A stretch of DNA of 64,000 nucleotides. Source: Agapetus fuscipes. Its lineage: Eukaryota > Arthropoda > Insecta > Trichoptera > Glossosomatidae. Location of the stretch: the NCBI GenBank assembly GCA_951799405.1, contig OX637339.1, positions 19,778,001 to 19,842,000 on the forward strand, read 5' to 3'. Positions within the stretch are counted from its first letter, which is position 1; each line of letters opens with the position of its first letter. The notes under the pieces were generated by a model. The model made no database searches, was not told where the DNA came from, and worked only from the letters and a program-made list of their open reading frames with translations. The position numbers were made by a program, and so were the translations under genes. Positions 32,411 to 43,597 of the stretch are shown piece after piece.

Positions 32411-33540
32411 AGGTCAACAGTGTACACACTTAAATGTTTCAGATACACAGAGGTTTCCTTGACAGAGGAATGACCCGCTATCTCTCAAGTATTTTCAGAA
32501 CCGTTTATATGATTTTGAGCATGGATATATAGAACTGGATGGGCTAAGAAATCAATCCTTTGAGAATTAGAAATACGCTACCCCACTCATCACACAAAAA
32601 TCCAAATTCAGTCTATCGGTAACCTTCCAACTGTGAACAGGTGTGTTACCTAATTGGAAAAAAAATACATATAAATACCAAACTGGGTATTTTCTAAACG
32701 TGCCAACAAATGAGAGTAGGTAAATGTGTTTTAGAACATGGAATAATATTTCACTTTAATCACTATTCTATATGATTACGTTGATAAAATTTATTTTTCG
32801 TTTGTCGAAATATTTTGTTCGCGAAAGTGACAGCCATTTCTAGAACTAGTGATGTTCAAATATATAGGTACTTGCTTCTTTAAGTATGTAACTTCTATGC
32901 TGGCGGTAATAGATACTAATTGTGGAAATCATCCCGTACACAATGAGGTGGGAACATTTTTGAATTCGGAATTTATCAGATATCTTCATACTTGCAACAA
33001 CACTACTAACAAATCCGTTACCATAGTGATTTCATGTGTTTCCTTGGTGATTTGTAAATAGACTGAAGACGGAGTAGAGACACGTAGCTTACAGAGAAAA
33101 TGAGAAAAGCATTTCATATGTCGTGAGCGAGACAGCATTATAAACAGTGTATGGTGTCAAAGACGGTGAATCATGTTGGTTGGTACTAAATCACATGTAC
33201 GACCCCTCCATTTAATACTTCCTCCATGATTGTGAGCCAATTAATGGTTCAATGAAGTTCACATCGCACAAGACTAAACAGAACCGTTATAATACATTGA
33301 GTTTTAATAATAATAAAAATATGTATTTATTCCAGCTTGGTCATGTGGAGGGTGCAATAAATGACCAGCCATAAAAAAATAATACATCAATAGAAAAAGT
33401 ACAAAGAAAATTACAAAAATGCAGAAACATGAAAATATGTGATGAAATATATGAGAAAAAAGAACAAACAAAATATATAGTCAAACAGTGAAAGAAAAGA
33501 GAAATACATAAGTCATTGTACATTAGAATATCAGGAACAT
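32411..33540. other. Unassigned intronic sequence
   Basis: No coding frame with convincing features and no repeat family of this window seen; the 70-codon frame near 32.85 kb has no recognisable motif. Confidence 0.4.
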
Positions 33541-33745
33541 TAGTCGGTGTTATAGCCGCGGGGATCAAGACAGGTTATTTGGAACCGGATAACGCTGGTT
33601 CGAATCCCGCGACGATAACTTCGACCCTGGTTCAACAGATGCCGTTGCATGCACACAAGCTTCTGCTTTCGCATAAAGACAACTGGCCAGGTAAAATGGG
33701 TTGGTGGATTGCATTCCTTTCCACAAATCTATTTAAAAAAAATAT
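33540..33745 (+). repeat. SINE3
   Basis: Head GGTGTTATAGCCGCGGGGAT, B box GGTTCGAATCCC, then ACCCTGGTTCAACAGATGCC, tail TCCACAAATCTATTTAAAAA. Confidence 0.7.
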
Positions 33746-34114
33746 ATATATATATATTAAACAGGGAAAAAAAGGCTTCGTAAGCTTCAAGTTCCTTGCC
33801 CAATGACGCCATATGCCCAACTCCCATTTCAGGCCTCTGATTGCTACGATCAGAGAGTTTTCGCTGGATTCAATTCTGTCTCTGAACCCAGCCATTCGGG
33901 TTCGCAGCAACCCATTCAGGAGGGTAGTTGAGCCGCCACAAACATCCCACTCGCACTACAGCTCTTCCGCAGTCGTAACAATGCTCTGTAGCCCATGTTG
34001 TAGCAGACTCTCATCTCGTTCATGCTTTGTGCTTTATAGTCACACCACAACTCGTTTTATCTTTTTAAAAGTCACTTTCACTGTTTTTAGCAATGGATAT
34101 TTATTACATTGGTA

Positions 34115-34330
34115 AAGTGAGCCTTTTTTTACAGCATGGGTGGTCAGCCTCATACCAACCTGTAAGTCAGGGAATACAAATAATAATAAAAAATTCAATA
34201 TACAAAAAAAAACTTTACTTTTCCAATGTCCCCCCGTTTCAGGATCGGCAAAAGTTGCAGATTTTATGTTCATTTGAGGTTTGGAATTAACCTATAAGTA
34301 CACTTGTAGAGCAATTTAAGAAGGAACCTT
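34115..34330. repeat. Two LINE 3' UTR scraps
   Basis: 34115-34185 in reverse and 34205-34330 forward; both are family A. Confidence 0.6.
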
Positions 34331-34534
34331 ACACCAGGCGTGTGCATATGGTATAGGCATATACATTTCAGAATAAATATTCTCTCCAAATTCTTTAAAA
34401 AACCTCATTTGAGATTGACTGCAGTGCTAACGATGGCTCCAGTCCAACTTAAATTTTGAATCTTAATTCTGAATATCAACTTAAATTATAAGCAGAGAAC
34501 AGAGCGGAAACCCTGCTAAATGAACCTAGAAGAA

Positions 34535-34745
34535 AAATTGCCACTGTTTTCAGAGACCGTGCTTTTGCGGTGGCCGGCCCTGCGACATGGAATCAACTGC
34601 CACCAGAAATCCAGAGGTCTAGGACGATTGAGGAGCTAAAGAGGAGGATGAAGACACACTCTTTCGCCCAGTAAACTATAAGCGCCCTTGGAGTGACATT
34701 GAGTTACGAAACGGCACTGATAAAGAAATCATCATCATCATCAAA
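34535..34745 (+). pseudogene. CR1/L2-like LINE C-terminus and tail
   Basis: Frame FAVAGPATWNQLPPEIQRSR...FAQ stop, then GGAGTGACATTGAGTTACGA and an ATC-repeat tail. Confidence 0.75.
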
Positions 34746-34784
34746 TGGTTTTTACCATAAATTGCCTACCTATTACTAGGGTTG

Positions 34785-35283
34785 CATGTGGCGATTCGGG
34801 ACCTATTTATGTTTACGGGTAAGGGGGCCGGCCCTTACACCAACCACTTTCAGTTGAAGTGGGGGTTTTCCAGCTCCCGGGGGGGCTGTTTCTCATTTCT
34901 TGTGAAGGCTGAGTACACCTTGATGGTATTTATTTTGGGTTTGAAATAGATACCGAAACGGGAAATCATTTCCCTCGGTGGGGTCGAACCCTTGCTCTCG
35001 GCATGGAATGCAAGCATTCTACCAACTGAACTATCGACCAGACTTTTTACGAGCTTGGTCGTCACAACAAAGCACTAATTCTCAAGCAAGACCCAGCTGC
35101 TGTAAGACTGGATGGACCTTTGGTGACTGGTCTTTGCTAATGATAACATATATGAACTTTTCAGCCCAGCGAAGAGCATATTTGAAAATATAAATGGTTT
35201 ATTTTTTGTATTCCGGCAGGGATTCAAACCCACAACCTTCCATTTACGAGTTCGAAGTGTTACCGGTGGACTACGGACCAGTT
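34785..35283 (-). repeat. Dimeric SINE1-SINE2
   Basis: Minus-strand order: SINE1 tRNA-like unit and body (35283-35050), then TCGTAAAAAG, then SINE2 head and body (35045-34785). Carries the subfamily marks GCGATTCGGGACC and CACTTTCAGTTG. Confidence 0.85.
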
Positions 35284-35679
35284 ACAGCTTTGTCAAATTT
35301 TTTTTAAATTGAAAAAAAAAATTAACAAAAGCATATTAACATTATGTAGATGCTGGTTGCCAGGATTTGTCTCAACAGGTTTGATTATATTTAAAACTGT
35401 GTCTATGTTTATTTGTTTACTTACAGAAATATAATTATTTCCGATATTTGAATTATGTTTGGCACTGCCATCTAGTGATTTTATGATAAAGCTTGTAAGA
35501 TATAAAACAGTTACCTTGATAGATACATAGATGGCCATGTCACAAAATGTAGCTTATAACATGGATGAGACCAAATACTCTGTTATTGAAGAAGGTTGGT
35601 ATAGCTCCTACATTTGTATAAAAAATAAGGTACCTACAATAATTTACTTTTTATAAAGCATGGGACTAATTATAATCAA

Positions 35680-35935
35680 GATGTCACTGGTATGCGAAAC
35701 AAGCGAAAGTTCGAACCCCGCCTGCGCAGCGTCTTTTCGACAATAACTTTGAAACTATTTCAGATGTGATTGGGTAATTATTAATCAAAATGTTGACTAC
35801 CACGGCAATTTTCAGAACGCCAACGTTGCAAATCAACCGCCATTTCTTTCGGTCCTTACATACTTCTTTCATTTCATTGTTAATACCTGTTTCTGGCCAG
35901 GCAAAATAGGTTGGTGAATTGCATTCCTCTCCTGT
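35680..35935 (+). repeat. SINE3 interrupted by a LINE fragment
   Basis: SINE3 on both sides of 35785-35880, which is the reversed last codons of the RTE-like ORF (KEVCKDRKKWRLICNVG). Confidence 0.65.
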
Positions 35936-35961
35936 TTCACTTTAAGAATAATGTGGCTCAC

Positions 35962-36051
35962 CTCAGCCCAGAAGCAGACGATGAGGGAGGAGCCCGACAT
36001 GAGGAGAGGGTAGTAGGCCGACAGCAGACTGCTGGCCCAGCTCTCTTTGTA
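35962..36051 (-). CDS. Exon 4: membrane segment 4
   Basis: The acceptor GTTGCAG precedes 36051 and the donor GTGAGC follows 35962. It is 90 bp, phase 0-0, residues 141-170, starting YKESWASSLL and containing a hydrophobic segment around 148-168 ending in CFWAE. Upstream and downstream introns are full of LINE and SINE pieces. Confidence 0.9.
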
Positions 36052-36274
36052 CTGCAACACAGAATAATCATACTTCTATCAATACAGCACATATCAAGAA
36101 TGGAGCAGGAAGAGGCGGCGGTACTTGAGGGACCACGCGGATAGTTGGAGAATCCCCCATGTGGCTGCCCAAAGTATACCTGTAGGACATTGAAGGTGTG
36201 TGGGATAGCTAGAGAGAACTGGAACCTAAAAAATATATTTCTGGTAGATCACAGCGTCTATATAAAGAGAGGGC

Positions 36275-36600
36275 ATTGTGAGAAGCAACTGAACAGATTT
36301 CAGTCTGTTCTGAATGCGGCCGCTAGACTGAACTTCGGGATGCCCAAATTCTCTCACATCTCTCCACTGTTGAAAGAACTACATTGAGAGGGTGGTCTAC
36401 CATGTGTGTTTGATGGTATTTAAAGCCCTAAAAGGTAATGCCCCGTCATATCTGGCACACATGTTTTCCCCCATTGAGGTGAGTGTGAGGGGGCAGACAC
36501 TGAGGTCAGAGGGAAGTGGTGCTGTCAGGTTGATGCAGCTTCGCCGTCAAATACGCACTAATTTTGGGGATTGTGTCTTCCGATCCGGGAGATGATGGAT
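36275..36600 (+). pseudogene. CR1/L2-like LINE C-terminus, frameshifted
   Basis: QLNRFQSVLNAAARLNFGMP, then after a break near 36388 VCLMVFKALKGNAPSYLAHM and RTNFGDCVFR, parallel to the intact copy at 48.5 kb. Confidence 0.8.
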
Positions 36601-36745
36601 GAGGAGTGATATTTGCTGGGAACTGTTGCTGTGGTCTGCAGGAGCTGGAGCTTTCGGATGTTTCGCCTATTTTGAAATGGGTAAAATGTAATAAAGCTCC
36701 AGCTCCCACAGATCATGGCAACACATCCTGGAAAACATCACCCCA
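36590..36745. mobile_element. Fold-back MITE (copy 4)
   Basis: GCTGTGGTCTGCAGGAGCTG and its inverse AGCTCCCACAGATCATGGCA around a short loop; abuts the exon 3 edge copy. Confidence 0.75.
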
Positions 36746-36795
36746 CCACGCAGGCTAGCAGCCGCTCAAAGCACACCAGCGAAACCATAAAGTTG
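36745..36795 (-). repeat. Partial copy of exon 3 in the adjacent intron
   Basis: This 50-bp stretch matches about 36938-36988 of exon 3 (segment coding for SLVCFGQLLACVVG) with scattered mismatches, about 193 bp away and in the same orientation. It lies between the exon donor and a fold-back element ending near 36745. It carries an in-frame stop after Val-Val-Gly and no full splice-site pair, so it is probably not used. Confidence 0.7.
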
Positions 36796-36813
36796 TATGA
36801 TTGTATGTGTTAC

Positions 36814-37001
36814 CGGGGCAGAGAAGTATGCTCCGCGGATGAGCGCGGCCAGAAAGGCCACAAAGTAGAGCAGCTTCTGCGTGGTGATGCGGCACGCCCT
36901 GAGGAAAGTGGGCGCCTTCAGGCGGCGGTACTCCCCCACAACGCAGGCCAGCAGCTGCCCAAAGCACACCAGCGACACCACAAAGAACACCCCGCCAATA
37001 C
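36814..37001 (-). CDS. Exon 3: membrane segments 2 and 3
   Basis: The acceptor GTTGCAG precedes 37001 and the donor GTAACA follows 36814. It encodes residues 78-140. Hydrophobic segments at about 79-99 (IGGVFFVVSLVCFGQLLACVV) and 121-137 (LLYFVAFLAALIRGAYF) are separated by a basic loop (EYRRLKAPTFLRACRITTQK). The exon closes phase 0. A degraded copy of about 50 bp from its middle lies in the downstream intron at about 36745-36795. Confidence 0.9.
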
Positions 37002-37094
37002 CTGCAACAGACAACAGACAATGATACTTCTCTTCCTGGCCACCTTGCTCACCATACACTGTGGCAAACTTGCTCAATGACCAATGTTATGGTA

Positions 37095-37213
37095 CCGATG
37101 GACTGGAGGAAGGCAGTCATTGTTCCTATTTGCAAAGGTAAAAGGGACAAAAAAGACTGCCAGAACTTTAGACCAATCAGTCTTCTCAGTATACCAGGAA
37201 AAGTCTTTTGAAA
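37095..37213 (+). pseudogene. LINE reverse transcriptase N-terminal fragment
   Basis: The frame reads DWRKAVIVPICKGKRDKKDC then QNFRPISLLSIPGKVF, the RT entry motif of non-LTR elements, and stops. Confidence 0.8.
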
Positions 37214-37215
37214 TA

Positions 37216-37553
37216 ATAACGCAACGCAACGCAACTAAGCTACACATATAGTGTAACTTCTTGCCGCGTTATCCCCGAAGGGGTCGCATGTGGCGAGTTG
37301 AACCTATTTATTTTTACAGGTAAGGGGGCCGGCCTTACGCCAACCACTTCAGTTGAAGTGGAGGTTTCCCAGCTCCCGAGAGTGCTGGTACTCATTTCTT
37401 GTGAAGGCTGAGTAAACCTTGCCGGTATTTTATTTTGGGGTTTGAAATAAACACCGAAACGGACAATCATTTCTGACACCCTCGGTGGGATTCGAACCCG
37501 AGCTTTCGGCATGGAATGCAAGCACTCTACCACCTGAGCTATCGACCGGACTT
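37216..37553 (-). repeat. SINE2, full length
   Basis: Complete from the tRNA head (TCGATAGCTCAGGTGGTAGA) to the AACGC-repeat tail at 37216. Confidence 0.9.
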
Positions 37554-37814
37554 ATATAATAATATAATAATAATACTAATATCTGTACCTTAGAGCATAA
37601 ACAACGGAAGCCCACTTTTTTGCTTTTTTGAGTAAATGATGCAGAAATTATTATAATTAGCTGTTCTATAAGTGGTAAAAATATTGGAGTCCTCGGACTC
37701 ATAGTTACTGAGATATCAAGTGTAATAAATATGGGATGCACATAAAAGTGCGAGCATAAACCACGGAAGTTCCACATACGTTGTTCACATTACTTCAAAT
37801 TAAATAATAATAAT

Positions 37815-38232
37815 AATAATCTAAGTTGCAAGGGTATATTCATTTAAAGCTCTCAGATGCATGCCCACAAACCAACACGTGTAGTTCGCGCTTACAAATG
37901 CTGAATGCGTACTTACAAATAAAATCCAAACCTCAAATGAACATAAGCCCCACAACTTTTGCCGACCTTCCCTGAAACAGGGGTGACATTGGCAAAGTGA
38001 ACCATTTTTTACAGTATGGTGGTCAGCCTCATACCAACCTATAAGTCAAGGAATACGAATAATAAATTACATTTAAATATAAAAAAGAACAAAACCTTAA
38101 AAAGAAATCTATACAAAAAAAGTAAAAAATTTCCAATGCAAAAAATGTAGCAAATTAATACACCAACATTAGAAATCTATATTGCAGATTAGCCGCCACT
38201 TCTTCCTGTCCTTGCATACTTCTTTCATAATA
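37815..38232 (-). repeat. RTE-like LINE 3' end, subfamily A
   Basis: Tail AATAATCTAAGTTGCAAGGG through the UTR into decayed last codons of ORF2 at 38190-38232. Confidence 0.8.
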
Positions 38233-38394
38233 ATAATAATAAAATAAATATCGATAAAAGAAGATAAACAGTTTTTACAGATCAAAAATATCTCATCTAG
38301 TTTAGAAGTTATGATGTATACTCGTCTCCTGCACATTTTACTAAATGTGACTACCGTTGTTTATGCTCTAAGGTACAGATATTAGGATGATTTA

Positions 38395-38475
38395 TTTATT
38401 CCTTGACTTATAGCCAGGTTGGTATGAGGCTGACCACACATACTGTAAAAAATGGTTCACTTTGCCAATGTCAGC
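38395..38475 (+). repeat. LINE 3' UTR fragment A
   Basis: CCTTGACTTATAGCCAGGTT to CACTTTGCCAATGTC, ending 80 bp before exon 2. Confidence 0.65.
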
Positions 38476-38555
38476 TATTCAAACCAAATTGTTAAATGAA
38501 TTCTGTAAGATTAAGTCTTGCTCTCTCATGGAGTATATTGCATGCAGTTAGTTAC

Positions 38556-38753
38556 CTCTGTGGTACGGCAGGTTAGGTCCACCGCACGCGTCGCCCGCAT
38601 AGCGGATCTCGCAGAAGCAGGTGCCGTTCCAGCACTCGCCGCGGCCGCTGCAGTCCCCCACGCAGCCCGCCATGGCGTCATGCCCGCCCGCCTGCCACCA
38701 CGACGGGGACATGCTGGAGCGCAGCATGCTCACCACTCCTGCCACACACGCCC
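38556..38753 (-). CDS. Exon 2: hydrophobic segment end and EGF-like module
   Basis: The acceptor TTGCAG precedes 38753 and the donor GTAACT follows 38556. It encodes residues 12-77 with a Trp-rich stretch (SPSWW), then an EGF-like module with six cysteines at 42, 46, 52, 57, 59 and 68, spaced C-x3-C-x5-C-x4-C-x-C-x8-C. The [15 protein letters not shown] core is typical of tenascin/integrin-type EGF repeats. An N-glycosylation sequon (Asn54-Gly-Thr) lies inside the module, which suggests it faces the lumen or outside. The exon ends in phase 1. Confidence 0.9.
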
Positions 38754-38929
38754 CTGCAACACAACCACAGAGACGGTTCATTCTCAGTCGAAATCGGCTT
38801 CTGCAGATTTGCTTCCATTTTTTCTTATTCTTCGTCCTTCAGCGCTATGGCCGAGACAGTAATTTTGACTAACGGTAAAATGGTTCAGGTATATAAAAAT
38901 AATGTACTATAAGCGACGGACATAACTGT

Positions 38930-39160
38930 GACTGTAACTATGTCGCGATTCCGCTAGGGGTGGCCAGAGCTGCCTCTATTTCTTTCTATCCTTACATACC
39001 TCTTCCAATTCATTCATATCCATCACCTTTTTCATACATTTTCTTCTTTTACACCCACTTTGTACATCCCAATTCTTTCACAATCTCCTCAATCTGATCA
39101 CTCCATACTTTTCTCCGTCGTCCGTTTTCTCTTTTTTCTTTCACGCTGGCAACTGGTTGC
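38930..39160 (-). repeat. RTE-like LINE 3' end (GSGHP type)
   Basis: Reverse copy: TTACAG-type tail, GGGGTGGCCAGAGC and the coding end. Confidence 0.75.
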
Positions 39161-39497
39161 ATTGGCAAAAGTGAACCAAGCTTTTACAGCATGGGGGGTC
39201 GGCCTCATTTCAACTATTAGTCAAAGATGATGTACACATTTCAGCCAATAGGATTTATTATTAATACTTCCTCTATGTTTTTACTATGTATGTATGTATC
39301 CAAGAAATGATTCATACTGTTATGAATATAAATACATTAATTAATTATTAAAATAGATGCTCCCTTAACTTATACGTAGGTATGAAGCTGACCACACCTA
39401 CTGTAAAAAATAGTTCACTTTTCAAATCTCACTCCTGTTTCAGGTAAAGGGTAAAGACTTGAAGGGTTTATGTTCATTTCAAGTAAGGGTCATGAAT

Positions 39498-39685
39498 AAT
39501 AATAATAATAATAATAATATTAGGATGATTGATTTGGTGAGCGCTGTTTTTGTGTGAATCACACCTCAAGAGCCTTCTATGAGCTCAGTCGTCGTTATAG
39601 AAAGCGCCAATTCTCAAGCAACATCCAGTTGCTGTAAGGCTGGATGGATCTTTGATGAACGATCTTTGCTAAAGGTATATGTATG
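39498..39685 (-). repeat. SINE1, tail and body only
   Basis: ATAAT-repeat end, GGTGAGCGCTGTTTTTGTGT, body to GGATCTTTGATGAAC. Confidence 0.75.
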
Positions 39686-39686
39686 G

Positions 39687-40145
39687 ACTTGTATGAAAAA
39701 GGTTATGACTCTGGATGAAATGAAAGAAGTATGCAAGGACAGGAAGAAGTGGCGGCTAATCTGCAATGTTGATTTCTAATGTTGGTGTATTCATTTGCTA
39801 CATTTTTTTGCATAGGAAATTTTTGACTTTTTTTGTATAGATTTCTTTGTAAGGTTTTGTTCTTTTTTATATTTAAATGTAATTTATTATTCATATTCCT
39901 TGACTTATAGGTTGGTATGAGGCTGACCACCCATACTGTAAAAAATGGTTCACTTTGCCAATGTCACCCCTGTTTCAGGGAAGGTCGGCAAAAGTTGTGA
40001 GGCTTATGTTCATTTGAGGTTTGGATTTTATTTGTAAGTACACATTCAGCATTTGTAAGCGCGAACTACACTTGTTGGTTTGTGGGCATACATCTGAGAG
40101 CTTTAAATGAATATATCCTTGCAACTTAGATTATAGATTATTATT
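39687..40145 (+). mobile_element. RTE-like LINE 3' end with last codons, subfamily A
   Basis: TTGTATGAAAAAGGTTATGA begins the same KKVMTLDEMKEVCKDRKKWR frame as at 7.9 kb, followed by the full UTR; the two copies are nearly identical. Confidence 0.85.
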
Positions 40146-40183
40146 ATATGAATTTTTCAACCCAGCGTATTTGTAATATAAAT

Positions 40184-40440
40184 TGCTCCCCCAGTTCTTG
40201 TTTGCCGTATACGCCAATCTTGTCAAATATGAATTTTTCATGCAGTTATCTTAAGAATCAAATTCTACACAATCTGAGCTAAGAAAAACCGTATAACTCG
40301 ATAATGTGAGAGTTCTTTTAAATATATTTTTAAATAAATTTCCTGTTTTCATAAGACACATTGGTCCAGTACACATGCAAACATTGCTCATGTAAAATTT
40401 TCTCAATGGCGTATACGGCAAACAAGAACTAAGGCAGCGA
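40184..40440. mobile_element. 24-bp TIR MITE (copy 3)
   Basis: As at 11178 but both TIR arms carry the same change (GTTTGCCGTAT / ATACGGCAAAC). Confidence 0.85.
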
Positions 40441-41185
40441 AATGCTATAACTTTTATGCTCTGCCAGGATTCAAGCCCACGACCTTTGAAAGACTACGGA
40501 CAAACACAGTTTCTTGCAGTATCAAAAGCCATATTTTTTTAAAGTACAGAATTTCAGAGTCCATAGACTAAACACAGTTGTAGGGCTAAGAGAACGCATG
40601 CATATTGTGCAAGCCTAGGGAAGTCTGAAAATAGCTTAAGTCGACCCAGAAATGAACAGCTAACTGCAATGCCCCATATCCAACACTGTTGATGTATTCC
40701 TCTCTTTCTTTTGGTGTCACTTCTTTCGAAGATCAATGATCATCAAGGCTATTTTACCCTTGGATGCTGAGGTTTCAAACAGATGATTTAGAGCCACTGT
40801 CGCAGGTTTTTAAGCCACAATGTCCTTCGGCGTCCCTGAGTTCTTCTCCCCTCAATCTTACCCTGCATGATGATAAGATGATTAACTGCAGATAAGATGA
40901 TTAACTGCAGATAATAAGATGTTAACTGATGTTAGATAAGGGAAGAACAAGGAATGCCAGTTGAAGAAAATTATGAGTAAATCAAAATTTGAAATCATGG
41001 TTATTGCCTGTGTCACAAAGAACCGGAAATACCGCCATAAACTGTAATAGCAACTGTTGTTGCATTACAAATTTTGCAGAGCTTTAGATACACACATACG
41101 CCACTTGATTTTACTTTTTTTTACTGACATTCCTTGTAGTCTTCAGATGGAGAAGGTGGTATTTCCCATTTATAAAAACGTGGCT
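40441..41185. other. Unassigned, one SINE1 scrap
   Basis: 40455-40505 is a SINE1 tRNA-like remnant. The rest, including a small GATAAGATGATTAACTGCA tandem near 40870-40920, is not assigned. Confidence 0.4.
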
Positions 41186-41187
41186 TA

Positions 41188-41440
41188 GTTCCTTGACTTA
41201 TAGGTTGGTATGAGGCTGACCACCCATGCTGTAAAAAGGATTCACTTTTGCCAATGTCACCCCGGTTTCAGGGAAGGACGGCAAGAGTTGCAGGGTGAAT
41301 GTCCATTTGAGTTTGGTTTTTATGTTGTAGGTTCACGTGCGGCATGTGCAAGCGCGAACTTGTACGTGTCTGGTTGTGAAAATGCATGTAATGTGAATCT
41401 CCAATGTAGCATATCTTTGCAACTTAGATTAGATTAGACA
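41188..41440 (+). repeat. LINE 3' UTR, subfamily B
   Basis: TTCCTTGACTTATAGG to ACTTAGATTAGATTAGAC. Confidence 0.85.
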
Positions 41441-41804
41441 CTCGCAACCAAACAAGTCACTCGCAATTTGCGAGCTAGCGAGTAGAATTTTGGAGGGTTG
41501 ACTGAAGCACATCAGCTTTCTCTGCTCAATTGTTGGCAGAAGTTCCTTTTTGGTGTGCACGTTAGAGGACTTCTTCATTGGTGACCCAATCACTCCAAGA
41601 GATCCGAAGCATTTTTCTGGAGTGGAGGCCTATGTTCAGTGGTGGATGAGAATGACTGACTAAGAGAATAAGATATATCTAAAATAAGATTATAGTTAGA
41701 TTGGCTATTGCAAGGAATGGCTACAAATAGAAATGCAGAAATAGAGCGAGGCATCGACCCCTCCACGATGATCTATGACCGGGTGGATAGATACGGTTCC
41801 ATTG

Positions 41805-42465
41805 TAGAATGGCACAGTGACAAAACAGTGTATGACATAACGTCACAATGACAATATATCACATGACAAAACAATACAATGACAAAACATCACATGGCAT
41901 TTTGTCATGGGAAGTTTTTTCATGTGCCGTTTATGGTATGTTCTGTTTTGTACTATACTGTACTGTATCCTGCCGCCGTTCCACTAGGGGTGGCCGGTAC
42001 CTCTGCAGATGCGCCTCCACTTTTTTCTGTCCTTACAAACCACTTTCATTTCCTCAATATTCATAACATTTTTCATACATACATTTCTCTTATTCTCACT
42101 CTGCAGATTCCATTCTTTCACAATCTCACCTATTTGGTCTAACCATTCTTGTCATGTGATGTTTTACCCTTGTCTCGTGTTTTTTTGTCATTGTGATGTA
42201 TTTTATGTGTTGTTTGCCATGTGATGTTTTTTATGTGTTGTTTGCCATGTGATGTATTTTATGTGTTGTTTGCCATGTGATGTTTTTTATGTGTTGTTTG
42301 CCATGTGATGTATTTTATGTGTTGTTTGCCATGTGATGTTTTTTATGTGTTGTTTGCCATGTGATGTATTTTATGTGTTGTTTGCCATGTGATGTTTTTT
42401 ATGTGTTGTTTGCCATGTGATGTATTTTATGTGTTGTTTGCCATGTGATGTTTTGTCATGTGTAA
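41805..42465. repeat. ATGACAAAAC-type palindromic repeat with a LINE insertion and a 28-bp minisatellite
   Basis: 41805-41930 is related to 27380 and contains GGCACAGTGACAAAA. 41960-42150 is a reversed LINE coding end (GTGHP type). 42190-42462 alternates two 28-bp units, ATGTGTTGTTTGCCATGTG followed by ATGTTTTTT or ATGTATTTT, giving a 56-bp higher-order period. Confidence 0.85.
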
Positions 42466-42540
42466 ACTTAAGGCTTAAAATGAATGTGGCCAAAATAGGA
42501 ACTAATGTCGCCATCTTGTATCTAGTTGCTTGTATACAGA

Positions 42541-42869
42541 TGATTTATTTGTTGAGCACTGCTTTTGTGCGAATCACACCTCAAGAGCGCTCTACGAGCT
42601 TGATCGTTGCTACAGAAAGCGCCAATTCTCAAGCAAGACCCAGCTGTTGAAGCAGCATATATTTGAAAATATAAATGGTATTTTTTGTGTTCCACCGGTA
42701 TTCAAACCGATAACCTTTCATTTACGAGTCCGAAGCTTTAACCACTAGACTACGCACCAGATATTTAAAAAGAAGACTAAAAATGGCATACAAATGGTAC
42801 ATTTTTTGCGCCCCGACAACCTTCCATCTACGAGTCTGACGCGCTAACCACTAGACTATGTACCGGGCC
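42541..42869 (-). repeat. SINE1 plus a second SINE1 head fragment
   Basis: 42541-42760 is tail-to-head SINE1 with a body deletion. 42780-42869 is another tRNA-like unit ending ACTAGACTATGTACCGGG. Confidence 0.7.
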
Positions 42870-43077
42870 ATATATGTATGTCTATATAAGTAGAACGCAG
42901 CTGCGGTATATGCAACAGTTTCAAGGTCTGAGGCCTTGTGACATCACTAAGGTATAACAAGTACCCAGTATAACATAATTATAGTCCAACACTTATGGTA
43001 GTTATCCTATTGTAACCCGAAGCTAGCACGGTCATAGGACAAGATCCTGGTAGAATAGACTCCATACACAATACATC

Positions 43078-43330
43078 TAATCATATCTAAGCTGCAAGGA
43101 TATATATCATTTAAGATTTATATTAAGTGCATTCCCACAAGCAGACATGTATAATTTCCCGCTAACACATGCCGCATGTGGACCTACATTATAAGAACCC
43201 ATCTCAAATGAACATAAGCCCTGCAACTCTTGCCGTCCTTCCCTGAGACAGGGGCGACATTGGCAAAGTGAACCATTTTTTCACAGTATGGGTGGTCAGC
43301 CGCATACCAACCTATAAGTCAAGGAACCTA
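43078..43330 (-). repeat. LINE 3' UTR, subfamily B
   Basis: TCTAATCATATCTAAGCTGC to CCTATAAGTCAAGGAACC. Confidence 0.85.
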
Positions 43331-43419
43331 AATGTACTCTTAAACATGGACTCTTTAAAGTTTAATTTAATTTTTTTAAATTTAATTTAAATTCAATTTT
43401 AAGTTTTTTATTTGTCTTG

Positions 43420-43580
43420 TCTTGTATCCTGCCGCCATTCCTCTAGGGGTGGCCGGTACCTCCACACAAGTGCCTCCACTTTACTCTGTCCTTGCATCTC
43501 ATCTAGTTTCATGCACGCTCTTCTCTTGTTTCCACTCTGTAAATTCCAATCCACTTTCAGCATTCTTTTAAAAGCCAATA
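43420..43580 (-). repeat. RTE-like LINE coding end (GTGHP type)
   Basis: CCGCCATTCCTCTAGGGGTG...CACTTTACTCTGTCCTTGC in reverse. Confidence 0.7.
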
Positions 43581-43597
43581 TACATCTTTGCAACTTA

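Noticed and set aside
32849..33061. 70-codon frame as a small gene
   Set aside because: No motif, no splice context and AT-rich composition unlike the supported exons.
41879..42224. Overlapping 70-90 codon frames
   Set aside because: Reverse frames over a LINE coding end and the following repeat; no conserved motif in these frames.
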